From Tissierellia bacterium KA00581 (GTDB lineage: Bacteria > Bacillota > Clostridia > Tissierellales > Peptoniphilaceae): 34,948 nucleotides of DNA. The notes beneath the pieces are model-generated. The model worked only from the letters and a program-made list of their open reading frames with translations, did no database searches and was not told the origin of the DNA. The translations under genes and the position numbers were made by a program. Positions 19,923 through 30,616 of the stretch are shown here, piece after piece (the first letter of the stretch is position 1; each line of letters begins with the position of its first letter). The DNA is taken from assembly GCA_001552895.1 (NCBI GenBank), contig KQ959603.1:1-34948 (forward strand). The letters run 5' to 3'.

Positions 19923-22900
19923 TGAGTAAGAAAAATTTACTTGTAGAAATTGGTGTTAAAGATAAAGGGGCAACAGACCAGTTAAAAGCTTTAACTAAGG
20001 AATTAAAAGAACTTGACAAAACTTATAGAATTAATGATGAAACTCTTAAAATGCAAGAGAAAAGTTTTGAAAAGGCACAAAATTCACAAAGGTTTTTTGC
20101 TGATAGTTTAAATGTTACTAAAGAAAAGTTATCTGTAATTAACAAATGTTTAAAAGAAAATAAAGAAAGTATTAAGGAAGAAACAAGGGCAAGTGAAGAG
20201 GCTAAAAGAAAATTAGCTGAATACAATAAAGAAAATTCTAAGCATATAAAGGCTTTAGAAAATGTTAAAAGGGCAAAGGAAAATTATATTGGTCTTGTTA
20301 ATAAAGACAATGAAGCTATCGATAGAGAAAATAAAAAAATTATTGAAAATAAAGAACAAATAACAAAGTTATCACAGGAAATAAAAAGGCATGTTGCCGT
20401 TAAAAAAGCTTTGTCTGAAAATAAGAAAAAAAATATTGAACTTATTGAAAAGGAAAAAAACAAGTTAAAAGATTTAAGACTTGCTAAATCTAAACTTGTT
20501 GAAAAAGACGTAGAATATAAAGGCAATTTACGCAAATTAAATGAGGGGTTAAAAACTCATACTCATGCTGTAAATAGTCTTGAAGATAAATTAAAAGAAT
20601 ATTCAAAGACTGAAAAAGATTTAGTTAATTCTGTAAAAAAACATTCTTCAGCTTTGGATAATTTAAGAAAAAAGCAACATACTTATAAAACACAGTTAAA
20701 TGAAAGTGTTGCTAATTTAAAAAAATTTAATGAAATGCAATCTAATGTAAATAAAAATTTACAAAAAGATGCTTTAGAAAAACAGGTCAAGTATCTAAGG
20801 GACTACAATGAAAGGGCAACTATCACAAGTCAAAAACTTCAAGCAGTAAGCGGAGGTTTTAATGCTGTTGGTAATGCTCTTTTTGCTATTTCTACTCCTA
20901 TACTTGCTGTAGGCAGTTATGGTATAAAAAGTGCTATCGATTTTGAAAGTGCATTTGCAGGGGTTAGAAAAACTGTAGATGCGACTGAACCACAATTTAA
21001 AAAGCTTGAAAATGCAGCCATTTCTATGAGTGAAAGACTACCTAAAAGTGCAAGTGAAATTTCTAAGATTATGGAAATTGCAGGACAACTTGGTATTAAG
21101 GTTGATGATATAGAAAAGTTTTCTGAAACAATGATAAGGCTTGGAGATAGTACAAATATTGCAAGTGAAGATGCTGCACTTTTACTTGCCCAATTTGTGA
21201 ATATTACAGGTCTTGACCATTCACAGATTGATAAATTATCATCTGTTATTGTTGACCTTGGTAACCATACGGCGACTACAGAAGATAAGATTGTCAATTT
21301 AATGCATAATTTAGCAGGTGGAGGTAAGATTTTCGGTCTTTTAGATTATCAAATAGCGGGACTTTCTGCTACTATGAGTGCGACAGGAATAGAAGCTGAA
21401 AAGGGCGGTACTGCTATGACTAAGTTTATGATTTCAGTTTTGGCAAGTACTGGTAAGTCTTCAGAGTCTTTTTATAAAATGGGCGAGCAACTTGGAATGA
21501 CCACAGAGGAGATGGATAAGCAATGTGCTAAGGCTAAAAAGAGTTTAGGTAGACTTGCGACTGTAAGTGGGGTAACTTCTGATGAGTTTAAAAAGCTTGT
21601 TAAGGAAAATCCGTCAGAAGCTCTTATGAAGCTTATAGAGGGTCTTGGTAAACTTCAAGAAAGTGGTGAAGATGTAGCTCCCGTTTTGGAAGCTATAGGA
21701 ATTAAAGAAACTAGATTAAGAGATACTATTTTAAGACTTGTTACAGGGCATAAGCATTTAAGGGAAAATATGAATATGTCTAAAAAGGCTTGGGAAGAAA
21801 ATACGGCTTTGGCAAATGAATCGAATAAAAGATATAAAACTGTCGAAAGTCAGTTAAAGATGTTAAAAAATCAATTTCAAAATGTTGCAAGAGAAATAGG
21901 AATAAAGCTTTTACCTACTTTAATTAACCTTATGGGAAAAGCTAAAGATTTAATTAATTGGTTTAAGGGTCTTGATGATAGTACAAAAGAATCGATTATT
22001 AGTTATGGTAAGCTTATTGTTACTGCTATGCTTGTTTGTAAAGGTCTTGGCAAGGTTACTTCAGCTATTAGTACTTTGATTGAAGCAGGTAAGAGGGTTA
22101 GAGAAATAGCTATTGCAACTAAGCTTTTAGAAATTAAAGGGGCGTCCAGTGAGGCTTCTACTGCTGTTTTGTCTACTGGTAAAGCTTTGGCAAGTGCAGG
22201 AGGCAGTTGTTCTGTTTTAACAGGTAGTTTTACGGCGTTTTTACCCGTGGCAGCGGGGGTTGCAGCGGTTGGGGCGACTTTGTACGCTGGATATAAATTA
22301 GTCGATGCACAAATGAAAAATAATAAAAAAACAGTTGACCAAAGCGTTGAAACTTATACTATTTGGGAAAAGATAATGGCTAAATTAAATGGTACTAATG
22401 TTAAAACTAGAAAGGAACTAGAAGATAGTGGCCTAGTTTATCACGATACAAGTAAATTAACTTCTGATTTTGCTGAAAGTGTAAAAGCGTCTAGAAAAAA
22501 TTTAGCTGATTTAAATCTTGAACTTGAAAGAACAAATTGGGACGGCGTTTTTAATTTAGAACAACATGAAAAGTTAGATGTACAAATTCAAAAAATGATT
22601 GATGAAGCTAAAAAGACTTTAGAAAGTGGAAAAGAAGATATTAAGAAAAAATGGCAAGAGCTTTTTTCAACAGATGGGATAGATGAAAATGAAAAAGAAA
22701 CACTTAACTTTTTAGATAAAAGAAATGAAAATATACTTATAAAAATACGTGCTTTAGAAAAAGAAATAAAGAAAATAAGACAAAAAGCAAAAGATGAAAA
22801 AAGGGACAATAGTAAAGAAGAAGTAGCAGAAATAGAAGAAAAATTAAAGAAGATAGAACAGTTAAAACTAGAATCTTTAACAAAGTCAAATGAGGATAGA

Positions 22901-24271
22901 ATATATTTAGAAAAAAAATTTATGCGAGAGATTGGAAATCTTGATTTACAGGGTGCAAGCGACCGTTTAGTTGAGCAAAAAAAGATAATGGATAATGAAA
23001 CTAAAGAAAAGCTTATTTGGATGGACACTCAAATACAATCGATGCAAGAAAAGGCTGAAAAGTTAAATGGGGTAGAAAAGGAAGAAGCTTTAAAAAGCAT
23101 TGAAACTATGAAAAGAACAAGACAAAAAATCATAGACGGAAATAATGAAAAGTATGAAGCACTTCTAAATATAATTAAAGAAAAGTATCCAGAAATGCAA
23201 GGTCTTATTGATGAATATACTGGAAAAAAATTAACTAATGAAGAAATAGCATTTAAAAAGTCTTATGATAATTGGAAAAATCATTATGCTAGATGTTATC
23301 AAAGAACAAAATCAGGTTGGAATAAAGTTATGGATACTACAACGGGTGCAACAAAGATGGTCTATGAACTTGTAGATGAAACAACTGGCAAAGTTATAGC
23401 AAGTTATGATAGAGAAAAAGATACAATTTATGCTAATACTGAAGAAAGTAAACAAAATTTAGCAAAATTAATGCAAACAACAAAATTTACTCATGGTAGT
23501 ATGATTTCAGATTTTTTAAATCTTACAAAAAATCTTACAAGTACTACTAAATTAAATGGAGCACAACTTGCACAATTACAATTCCACTTTGGTTTTACAA
23601 AAAATAGTGCTGGAGAACTTGAAGGACAAATTATAGATTTAAATGGTAAGCCCGTTAAAGTTAAAGTTGATAAAGACGGTACTATTCATAATTTGCAAGA
23701 AATAAAAGATAAATTAGATGTTATTGAAGATAAAGATGTTTATATCAATACTTATCATAACGATTATTATAATAGCTATGGTGGTGGTGGTACTGGATGG
23801 CATCCAAGTCGTGGTGGTTTTGGAAGGTCAGACTGGATGAGTGGGTCTTACTACTTAAATAGCTATGCAAGTGGTGTTAATTCTTTGCCGTCTTTTGCTG
23901 GTGCTGGTTATGTTACTTCTAGGGTTAATGAAATGGGTTTTGAACTTTTTGATTTACCAAAGAGGACAAATGCTTATTTTTTAGGAACTCATAGGGGAGA
24001 TGAGATCATGAATTTACCAGTTGGAACAAAGATTACAAATCATATTGCTAGTACTAATATGATGTTAAATGCCGTTAAAAATGAGGTTAAAAAGCAACTG
24101 GGAACGCTTTTAACTGTTAGTGCTTTAAATAATAAGGATAGTAGAAAAGAAAATAGCTTAAAGCAAGATATTACTTTTAAATTTGAAAAAGTTGTTATAA
24201 AAGATGAAAGAGATATCAAAGAACTTGTTAAAGCTATTAAGTATGAGATAGAGAAAGGAGTAGTGTTTTAG
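19922..24271 (+). CDS. Tail tape measure protein (TP901 core type)
   Basis: 1449 residues, setting tail length. Residues ~1-310 are coiled coil rich in Lys/Glu. Residues ~325-650 are the TP901 core (ESAFAGVRKTVDATEPQFKK, MEIAGQLGIKVDDIEKFSET, LMHNLAGGGKIFGLLDYQIA, GLSATMSATGIEAEKGGTAM). A hydrophobic stretch near 770-800 (FLPVAAGVAAVGATLYAGYK) could be the membrane-active segment. A second coiled coil (~880-1070) and a Gly-rich part (YGGGGTGWHPSRGG) follow. The ATG overlaps the GT stop by one base. Base use is more A-rich in the C-terminal third. Confidence 0.95.
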   Translation: MSKKNLLVEIGVKDKGATDQLKALTKELKELDKTYRINDETLKMQEKSFEKAQNSQRFFADSLNVTKEKLSVINKCLKENKESIKEETRASEEAKRKLAEYNKENSKHIKALENVKRAKENYIGLVNKDNEAIDRENKKIIENKEQITKLSQEIKRHVAVKKALSENKKKNIELIEKEKNKLKDLRLAKSKLVEKDVEYKGNLRKLNEGLKTHTHAVNSLEDKLKEYSKTEKDLVNSVKKHSSALDNLRKKQHTYKTQLNESVANLKKFNEMQSNVNKNLQKDALEKQVKYLRDYNERATITSQKLQAVSGGFNAVGNALFAISTPILAVGSYGIKSAIDFESAFAGVRKTVDATEPQFKKLENAAISMSERLPKSASEISKIMEIAGQLGIKVDDIEKFSETMIRLGDSTNIASEDAALLLAQFVNITGLDHSQIDKLSSVIVDLGNHTATTEDKIVNLMHNLAGGGKIFGLLDYQIAGLSATMSATGIEAEKGGTAMTKFMISVLASTGKSSESFYKMGEQLGMTTEEMDKQCAKAKKSLGRLATVSGVTSDEFKKLVKENPSEALMKLIEGLGKLQESGEDVAPVLEAIGIKETRLRDTILRLVTGHKHLRENMNMSKKAWEENTALANESNKRYKTVESQLKMLKNQFQNVAREIGIKLLPTLINLMGKAKDLINWFKGLDDSTKESIISYGKLIVTAMLVCKGLGKVTSAISTLIEAGKRVREIAIATKLLEIKGASSEASTAVLSTGKALASAGGSCSVLTGSFTAFLPVAAGVAAVGATLYAGYKLVDAQMKNNKKTVDQSVETYTIWEKIMAKLNGTNVKTRKELEDSGLVYHDTSKLTSDFAESVKASRKNLADLNLELERTNWDGVFNLEQHEKLDVQIQKMIDEAKKTLESGKEDIKKKWQELFSTDGIDENEKETLNFLDKRNENILIKIRALEKEIKKIRQKAKDEKRDNSKEEVAEIEEKLKKIEQLKLESLTKSNEDRIYLEKKFMREIGNLDLQGASDRLVEQKKIMDNETKEKLIWMDTQIQSMQEKAEKLNGVEKEEALKSIETMKRTRQKIIDGNNEKYEALLNIIKEKYPEMQGLIDEYTGKKLTNEEIAFKKSYDNWKNHYARCYQRTKSGWNKVMDTTTGATKMVYELVDETTGKVIASYDREKDTIYANTEESKQNLAKLMQTTKFTHGSMISDFLNLTKNLTSTTKLNGAQLAQLQFHFGFTKNSAGELEGQIIDLNGKPVKVKVDKDGTIHNLQEIKDKLDVIEDKDVYINTYHNDYYNSYGGGGTGWHPSRGGFGRSDWMSGSYYLNSYASGVNSLPSFAGAGYVTSRVNEMGFELFDLPKRTNAYFLGTHRGDEIMNLPVGTKITNHIASTNMMLNAVKNEVKKQLGTLLTVSALNNKDSRKENSLKQDITFKFEKVVIKDERDIKELVKAIKYEIEKGVVF

Positions 24272-25003
24272 TTGTCTATAAAATTTAATAATGGCAATTT
24301 TAATTTTTATATCGATTATGATGGAACGATACTTCGTAATGTTTCTTTAGTTAGTGATGTTAATTATAAGTCAAGTTATGATTTAATTAGAATGGATAAT
24401 AGGGACGGTTTTATTTTAGATAATAGAAATTCAATGGAACAGATTAATAGACAATTTACATTTTATACTAAAGGTGAAAAAATAGAACGTATTGGAAAAA
24501 TTTTAAAGTTTAATAAAATGGCTAAAATTTATTTTAACAATTCTAATTATTTTTGTCGTGGTTTTTGTGAAAATATAAGCTATAAAAAATTTGCAGGTGA
24601 TTTTTATGAGGTTGTAGTATCTTTAGTTTTACAACCTTATATTATGGGTCCTAAGGTAGTAAAAACTTTTACAAAAAACGGCACTATTGTTAATGAGGGT
24701 GATTTTAGAGCGTATCCAGTAGTTAAAATTTTTCCAAAACAAAGTGATTTTTCTTTATCTATAAATTCAAAGACAATGCGTTTTTCTGTTAAGGATAGTT
24801 TAAAGGGAAATTATATTGTCGATTTTGATAAGGTTGAAATTAAAGATTGTGATGGGAATTTAAAAAATAGTATTTTCCACAAAGATAGCGACTTTTTACA
24901 TTTAGAAGCTGGAGAAAATTCTATTGTTTTAAATAATATTGAAAAAATTGTTTTAACTGCTAATTGGAGGTATATGTTTTATGATATATATAAAAGACGA
25001 TGA
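24272..25003 (+). CDS. Distal tail protein (Dit)
   Basis: 243 residues, siphovirus distal tail family: IDYDGTILRNVSLVSDVNYK, RMDNRDGFILDNRNSMEQIN, AGDFYEVVVSLVLQPYIMGP. Dit hexamers form the hub between tail tube and tip. The start is TTG (24272), right after the tape measure stop, with AAAGGAG 11 bases upstream; no ATG is near. It overlaps the next gene by 23 bases. Confidence 0.85.
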   Translation: MSIKFNNGNFNFYIDYDGTILRNVSLVSDVNYKSSYDLIRMDNRDGFILDNRNSMEQINRQFTFYTKGEKIERIGKILKFNKMAKIYFNNSNYFCRGFCENISYKKFAGDFYEVVVSLVLQPYIMGPKVVKTFTKNGTIVNEGDFRAYPVVKIFPKQSDFSLSINSKTMRFSVKDSLKGNYIVDFDKVEIKDCDGNLKNSIFHKDSDFLHLEAGENSIVLNNIEKIVLTANWRYMFYDIYKRR

Positions 25004-28000
25004 TATTTTATTAAAATATGCTATAAATGATAAGTTAGTTGAAGAAAAAAATGGTCGTTTTGATTTAGAGTTTGATTATCCTATGGTTGATGAAAATTAT
25101 AAGAAGTTTAAAAAGTTTATGCTTTTAAGTGTTAAAACTCCTAAACTTGGCTACCAGGATTTTTATATTGTGGATATTCAAAAAACTAATAAGGGCGTTA
25201 AGATTTTTGCAAGACACGTCTTTTTTTTAACTAGTAAGATTTTTGTAAAAAAAATTTCTTATACTAAAAAGACTTGTCAAGATGTTTTTAATTCTTTATC
25301 TGGGTTTATAACTGATAAGAATGATTTTAGTTTTTATTCGGATATTACAGATATTCATAGTATTAATATGAGCAATCATTCTTTATATGATGTTTTAACT
25401 AATAGTGATTTTTCTATTTTAAAACTGTGGAAAGGTACTTATGTAAGGGATAATTATTCTATTAAGCTTTTAAATAGGCGTGGCACGGATACTGAATATA
25501 TTGTTGCTAAGAGAAAAAATATATCTGATTTACAGATTAAGGAAAGCAGTGATTATGTAGTTACAAGGCTATATCTAAGTGCTAAAAAGAGAGTAAATGA
25601 TGGTAGTGGAAAGGAAAAGGAAGAAATTTTAGAAACTTGTATTGACAGTCCTTTGATTAATATATATCCTTATATTTTTTCACAGTTTAGAGAGTATACA
25701 GATAGTTTTAGAAGTGTTGAGGCTTTAGAGAAGTATGGCAAGGCTTTATTTAGTGATTTTCATATTGATTTACCTAAAGAAACTTTTACTTTAAAATGTA
25801 CAAATGAGATTAACTCATATAATTTAGATATTAACGATACAGTTTTGATTTATTATGAAGATTATAATATTAATAAGAGAATTGAGGTTACAAGTTATAC
25901 GTATTCTCCTATGACGGGCAAATATTTGGATATCACTTTCGGTTATAGGAGTAAGTCTTTAGCTGATACTTTAACTATTGATACAAATAAAAAGATTGAA
26001 AAGGAAAGAAAGAGAATTGATAATTTAGCTGATGAAACAAGGCTTGGGCTATCTAATGTTACTTTTCAAGTTGAAAAAAAGCTATCGGATAAGGAAAAGG
26101 AAATTACAGAAAATTTACAAGCTAAGATTGGTAGTATTATCAATAATTTAAAAAAGTATACTGATGAGGAAATTAAAAAGATTAATCTTAATATTGATGA
26201 TGAGAAAATAAAGGCTTTATCTAATCTTGAAAGAGAGAAATTTTTACGTTCTAAAGAGGGGCAAAAAGAACTTATAAAGGCGATTTCAGCTGATGTTGCT
26301 TGGCTTAAAACTGTTGTTTTAGATACTCAAATGATTAATTCTATTGTTGCTAAGATTGATATTGCAAGTATTAAGAAGTTAATTGTCGATAGTGCTTTTA
26401 TTAAGGAAATTATTTCTAAAGATGAGTTTAAAGAACAGTTTGAAGATGGCGGCGTAGATGTTAATAATATTTTTAATAAGCTTAAAAATAATATTTCTTT
26501 AGCTATTCAAACAAGATTTAAAGACCAAATGGGTCAGATAAAAGAGGAGTTAAATTCTTTATTAGATATTAAGACAAATGAGATTGTTTCAAGTGTTAGT
26601 AGTAAGATTGATGACAAGACAGATGGCATAAAATCAGAGCTTTTGTCGGTAATTAATCAAAATAAAAATGAGATTAATTTGTCGGTTGAAAAAATACAAA
26701 AAGGTGAAGATGTTGTTACTTGGAGTGATGATTTAGTTGTAGATAGCAATCGACCTATAAAGCTAGAAAAAGATGCACAATTTACTAATTTTGAGTTAAA
26801 GTATGGTCTTTTAAATAATGAAACATACAGAGCTGTTTTCGATGTAAACAGTGCTTATGATATTTCAAAAAGTAAGCTTATTTTAGGTTTTAAAAAAAAT
26901 AATTTTTTTAATGCACCACCAGAAGTTATAAATGAATATTTAAATTTAAAGGATATTTCACTTGGGCATAATGATTTTAATTTTACATTTAATGATGATG
27001 CAATTTATAATCACTTTTTTGATGTTTCTAAGGATGATGGTAACAATATAAAATTTACTTTTACAGATGAGTTTTATAGTGGATTTGAAAATCAAGAGGT
27101 TACTTTTGCTTTTAAGACTACTAGGGGTGTTAAGTATTACGATTTTGACCATGGTCTTGACCATACTGTGGATAACTCTAATAATGAGATTGTAGTTTTT
27201 AAAACTATAGTAAAGGATAAAAATTTTAATCTTTGGATAAAAGATACTGAAAATAACTGGCTTGATACAAAACATACTGCTTTTAAAAATTTTAAAGAAA
27301 GTTTTAAAGCTGGAACTAATTCACTTTGGTTTTATGATAGTTTTAAGAAAGAAAAGTATTTTGAAGATGTTGAAAAAACTTTTTATAGGGATAAGGAAAT
27401 AGAGGTAACTGAAGAAGAAGAAAGACAAGAAGAAGAAACACAAAAACTACCACTTAATAACATAATTGATAGTGTTGATGTTATACATGAAGACCATTTT
27501 GAACATTTTGATACGAACTGTATTCAAATTATGAGTACAATAGTTGATGATATTAACAAAATACCTATAATAAGAATTAAACTAGATGAAAGTGTATTAA
27601 AAAGCTTAATTTTTAAAAAAGATGATAGAATAACATTTAAGTTTATAGCTGATTTTGATGAAGATGCTAAAAAAGATTTTGAAAATATATATTCATTTTT
27701 TAGTGATTTTAACGATTTTAAAGATTTTGGTTCTCAAGATAATTTATTATATAAAAATGTAGATAATTTTAAAAAAATATGTATTTCAGCAACTAAAGAA
27801 CCGATTGATGGTAGAATACCAATATGTTTTGAAAAAAATGAAATTGAGTTAAGCGATTTAAGATGTGAAACATCAAATGGAAATTTAAAATTTGCAAAAT
27901 ATATTTGTTTTTTACCAGCTTTTAGAGAACAAGAAGGCAGATTTTTTATTAATGATTTTATGATATCAAATTTTCAAGTTGAGTTAGTAAGTAAAGTAAC

Positions 28001-29624
28001 TAGAACTAAAAAAGTACCTGTTAAGAAAAAGAAAATTATTAAAGAGCCGTATACTAAGATGGTTAAGGAAGAAAGAGAGCGTATTGTTCCTTTAAAGCTT
28101 GATATTTCTAACTGCCACTTGTATAGGAAAAATATTCAAAAATCAGTTTTTGTAAAAAAAGATGAACATGAAAAGGACGTTAATAGGATTGATAAGGATA
28201 TTTCAAATATTAAAATTAAGTCAGATGAGATTGTTTCAACTGTTAGTCGTTTGGAAAATGACACAGAGGAAAAACTTACAAAAATAAGTCAAAAAGCTGA
28301 TAATATTTCTCTTTCTGTTAATTCTGTTTCTACTTCTGTTAATGAGATTAATAAAGAAATTAATTTAATTAAAGAAGAAGATAGAAAGAGAAAGTCGGGT
28401 TCAGACCTTTATTTTTATACTACTGAGAAACTATTAGCTGATAAGGAATATAAGCTTATTTTTAACTTAGAAAGTGCTGAAAGTCCTTCTAGTGTTAGAA
28501 TTTATAATTGTAAAAGTTCGTATGATTATCATATAAAAAAAGGTACTAACAATCTTGTAGTTGCGTTTTCATCAGAGAGAGAAAATATAAATATTGATTC
28601 TGGTGGGGACAAGGTTATAACGGATATAAGGCTTTTTAAAAATGACGGGATTGATACTCAAAGGCTTGTAAGTAAAGAGAATGTAATTTCAGCTATTAAT
28701 CTTGACAAGTCGGGTGTTAAGATTAAGGGTTCTAAGGTAGAAATTTCTGGTAATGTGGATATTTCGGGCGATGTTATTATCCACAAGATTAATAATACAA
28801 GTTCTTATACAACTATATCGGGTGATAAAATTGAATCGGGTACTATTAGGGGGGCAACTCTTGATGCAAGGACAAAACTTAAGATTGGTTCTTATGGGTT
28901 TATGCAACCTGTTAGTAATGGTCTTCAAATAGATGCTCCAGAAAGTTATGGTGCTAATTATGGCGTTGGTATTCAGCTTTGTGGTAGGTATGAAAGTTTA
29001 AATGACGGAAAATATGTACCTAAGGGTCTTTTTATTTATGAAGATAGTGATTTTAATCGTAGCAATACTGCAAGCAGAAGTAATACGACTTTAGTAACTG
29101 TAGGTGGACGTGTTCAATGTTTAAGTAATAGAGACGGTAACGGTAAGCAAATAGAGGGCTTTGCTGTTGTTAGTGAAAATTTGTGGAATGATTATGACAA
29201 TGGTAACTATAATATTTTTAATGTTTGGTATAATAATGATGGTTCTCAGTCTTTTTGTTTTGGTGGTGCTGGTTTTGAAAAGCAAGTAGATGCTAGGGAA
29301 TATTCTGATATTAAGTTAAAGCATGGCATTAATGACACTAAGATAAAGGCTTTAGATGTTTTAAAAGATTTGTCTTTTAAGGAGTTTTATTGGAATGAAA
29401 ATAATTCGTTTGAGCCTATTGGGCTTATTGCACAAGATGTTGAAAAGCTTGATAAAAATTTAGTTGGTAGTTTTGAAAATTCAGAAACTAAAGAGGAAAG
29501 CAGGTTTATTAAGAATTATGCTTTAAATATTTACACTGCTAAAGCTATTCAAGAGTTAGAAAATGAGGTTAGTAAGCTTAAAGAGGAAGTTAAAAGGTTA
29601 AGGGGGTTATATGAAAAACATTAA
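24981..29624 (+). CDS. Tail-tip/fibre protein: endopeptidase-tail N-domain plus S74 chaperone
   Basis: 1547 residues. Residues ~1-335 match the Gram-positive phage tail-endopeptidase/Tal N-domain (LKYAINDKLVEEKNGRFDLE, SYTYSPMTGKYLDITFGYRS). A long coiled coil follows (~335-570). The middle (~575-1060) is variable and beta-rich with a Lys/Glu repeat-like hinge (TKKVPVKKKKIIKEPYTKMV). Residues ~1240-1320 are parallel beta repeats (SKVEISGNVDISGDVIIHKI). The last ~110 residues are an S74 intramolecular chaperone (YSDIKLKHGI, PIGLIAQDVEKLDKN) with a terminal coiled coil, expected to trimerise and cut itself off. It should recognise and perhaps digest the cell surface. Confidence 0.9.
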   Translation: MIYIKDDDILLKYAINDKLVEEKNGRFDLEFDYPMVDENYKKFKKFMLLSVKTPKLGYQDFYIVDIQKTNKGVKIFARHVFFLTSKIFVKKISYTKKTCQDVFNSLSGFITDKNDFSFYSDITDIHSINMSNHSLYDVLTNSDFSILKLWKGTYVRDNYSIKLLNRRGTDTEYIVAKRKNISDLQIKESSDYVVTRLYLSAKKRVNDGSGKEKEEILETCIDSPLINIYPYIFSQFREYTDSFRSVEALEKYGKALFSDFHIDLPKETFTLKCTNEINSYNLDINDTVLIYYEDYNINKRIEVTSYTYSPMTGKYLDITFGYRSKSLADTLTIDTNKKIEKERKRIDNLADETRLGLSNVTFQVEKKLSDKEKEITENLQAKIGSIINNLKKYTDEEIKKINLNIDDEKIKALSNLEREKFLRSKEGQKELIKAISADVAWLKTVVLDTQMINSIVAKIDIASIKKLIVDSAFIKEIISKDEFKEQFEDGGVDVNNIFNKLKNNISLAIQTRFKDQMGQIKEELNSLLDIKTNEIVSSVSSKIDDKTDGIKSELLSVINQNKNEINLSVEKIQKGEDVVTWSDDLVVDSNRPIKLEKDAQFTNFELKYGLLNNETYRAVFDVNSAYDISKSKLILGFKKNNFFNAPPEVINEYLNLKDISLGHNDFNFTFNDDAIYNHFFDVSKDDGNNIKFTFTDEFYSGFENQEVTFAFKTTRGVKYYDFDHGLDHTVDNSNNEIVVFKTIVKDKNFNLWIKDTENNWLDTKHTAFKNFKESFKAGTNSLWFYDSFKKEKYFEDVEKTFYRDKEIEVTEEEERQEEETQKLPLNNIIDSVDVIHEDHFEHFDTNCIQIMSTIVDDINKIPIIRIKLDESVLKSLIFKKDDRITFKFIADFDEDAKKDFENIYSFFSDFNDFKDFGSQDNLLYKNVDNFKKICISATKEPIDGRIPICFEKNEIELSDLRCETSNGNLKFAKYICFLPAFREQEGRFFINDFMISNFQVELVSKVTRTKKVPVKKKKIIKEPYTKMVKEERERIVPLKLDISNCHLYRKNIQKSVFVKKDEHEKDVNRIDKDISNIKIKSDEIVSTVSRLENDTEEKLTKISQKADNISLSVNSVSTSVNEINKEINLIKEEDRKRKSGSDLYFYTTEKLLADKEYKLIFNLESAESPSSVRIYNCKSSYDYHIKKGTNNLVVAFSSERENINIDSGGDKVITDIRLFKNDGIDTQRLVSKENVISAINLDKSGVKIKGSKVEISGNVDISGDVIIHKINNTSSYTTISGDKIESGTIRGATLDARTKLKIGSYGFMQPVSNGLQIDAPESYGANYGVGIQLCGRYESLNDGKYVPKGLFIYEDSDFNRSNTASRSNTTLVTVGGRVQCLSNRDGNGKQIEGFAVVSENLWNDYDNGNYNIFNVWYNNDGSQSFCFGGAGFEKQVDAREYSDIKLKHGINDTKIKALDVLKDLSFKEFYWNENNSFEPIGLIAQDVEKLDKNLVGSFENSETKEESRFIKNYALNIYTAKAIQELENEVSKLKEEVKRLRGLYEKH

Positions 29625-30153
29625 GATTTTTAGAAAAGAGGGTGGCTTTTATTTTGAGGCTTTAAAGGATAATGGCTTTTATGTTCGTGGAGATTTTAAA
29701 AATGATATTGCCGTTTTTTTAGAAAATGTATCTAAGTTTATTGAAAGTGTTGAAAGTAAAGAGGAAGTTAAGAAAAGAATTATCGACAATCATTTTAAAA
29801 AGGCTTTAGATGGTGATGTTAGTTTAGATGATTTAAAAGAGGCTGTTTTGTTTGTTTCTAAATGGTCTGTTAATAAGGATTATAAAAGTGGTGATTTAGT
29901 TAGTTATGGTGGCAGGATTTATAAGGCTTTAAAGGATAATAAGTCTAGTTATGAGACTTTACCTGCTATTGATGATGGGTCTTTGTGGCAAAAACTTGAT
30001 GCGGATAATAAAAAATATGAGCTTTATAATCATGAAAAAAGGTACAAAAAGGGTGAGGGCTGTTCTTTTAATGGCAAGAATTATCAGTTAATTGTTGATA
30101 GTTTAGAGGGAGAGAGCCCGTTTGCAAGTCCTGCTTCTTGGAAAGAGGTTTAA
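29611..30153 (+). CDS. Tail-associated protein with carbohydrate-binding-like repeats
   Basis: 180 residues. The C-terminal half has two copies of a carbohydrate-binding-like module of the type seen in chitinases and phage tail proteins: KDYKSGDLVSYGGRIYKALK with DDGSLWQKL, and KRYKKGEGCSFNGKNYQLIV with SPASWKEV. It probably helps host surface binding, as an accessory to the fibre whose gene it overlaps by 14 bases. The N-terminal ~90 residues are helical and unrecognised. Confidence 0.72.
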   Translation: MKNIKIFRKEGGFYFEALKDNGFYVRGDFKNDIAVFLENVSKFIESVESKEEVKKRIIDNHFKKALDGDVSLDDLKEAVLFVSKWSVNKDYKSGDLVSYGGRIYKALKDNKSSYETLPAIDDGSLWQKLDADNKKYELYNHEKRYKKGEGCSFNGKNYQLIVDSLEGESPFASPASWKEV

Positions 30154-30154
30154 T

Positions 30155-30616
30155 GTGGGAAGGAAAAAGGAACCTGTTAATGTTCTTATTGAAAAAGGTA
30201 AAAAGCATTTAACTAAAGATGAGATTAAGAAGAGAAAAGATGAGGAGTTAGTCAATTTTAGTGATAATATTGCTATTCCTAAGTCTTTAGATAAAAAATT
30301 TCATAAGGAGTTTTTGTATTATGTTGAAGAGCTTAAAAGGCTTGATATCATCAGTAATTTAGATGTTGAGATTTTAGAGAAGTATTTGATTATTAAAGAT
30401 TTGCATAACAAGTGTATTAAGGCTTTAAGCACTGGGGATAATTTTATGGATAAAGATTTAGTACTTATTCAAGATAAGTATTTTAAACAACTTATTACGT
30501 TAAGTCGTGAGCTTGGTTTAACTATTACGAGTAGGTGTAAGCTTGTTGTTCCTAAGAAAGATGAGGAGAATAAAAAGGATAGTGCTTTGAGTATTCTTTT
30601 TGGAGGTACGGTTTAA
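30155..30616 (+). CDS. terS: Terminase small subunit (P27 family)
   Basis: 153 residues from the GTG at 30155, chosen because GAGG lies 6 bases upstream and the earlier in-frame codons lack a ribosome site. Pattern of P27-type small terminases: IPKSLDKKFHKEFLYYVEEL, the LDVEILEKYLIIKDLHNK helix and a C-terminal LGLTITSRCKLVVPKK. It recognises the packaging site and feeds DNA to the large subunit, whose ATG overlaps its stop (TAATG). Its location after the tail genes is unusual. Confidence 0.85.
   Translation: MGRKKEPVNVLIEKGKKHLTKDEIKKRKDEELVNFSDNIAIPKSLDKKFHKEFLYYVEELKRLDIISNLDVEILEKYLIIKDLHNKCIKALSTGDNFMDKDLVLIQDKYFKQLITLSRELGLTITSRCKLVVPKKDEENKKDSALSILFGGTV

Noticed and set aside
20023-23028. 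Several leftward frames within the tape measure gene
   Set aside because: All are shadows of coiled-coil codons in a clearly coding rightward gene and have no ribosome sites.
26958-28928. Leftward frames within the tail-tip gene
   Set aside because: They lie opposite a confident 1547-codon gene and have low-complexity, Ile/Lys- or Thr/Arg-rich translations.
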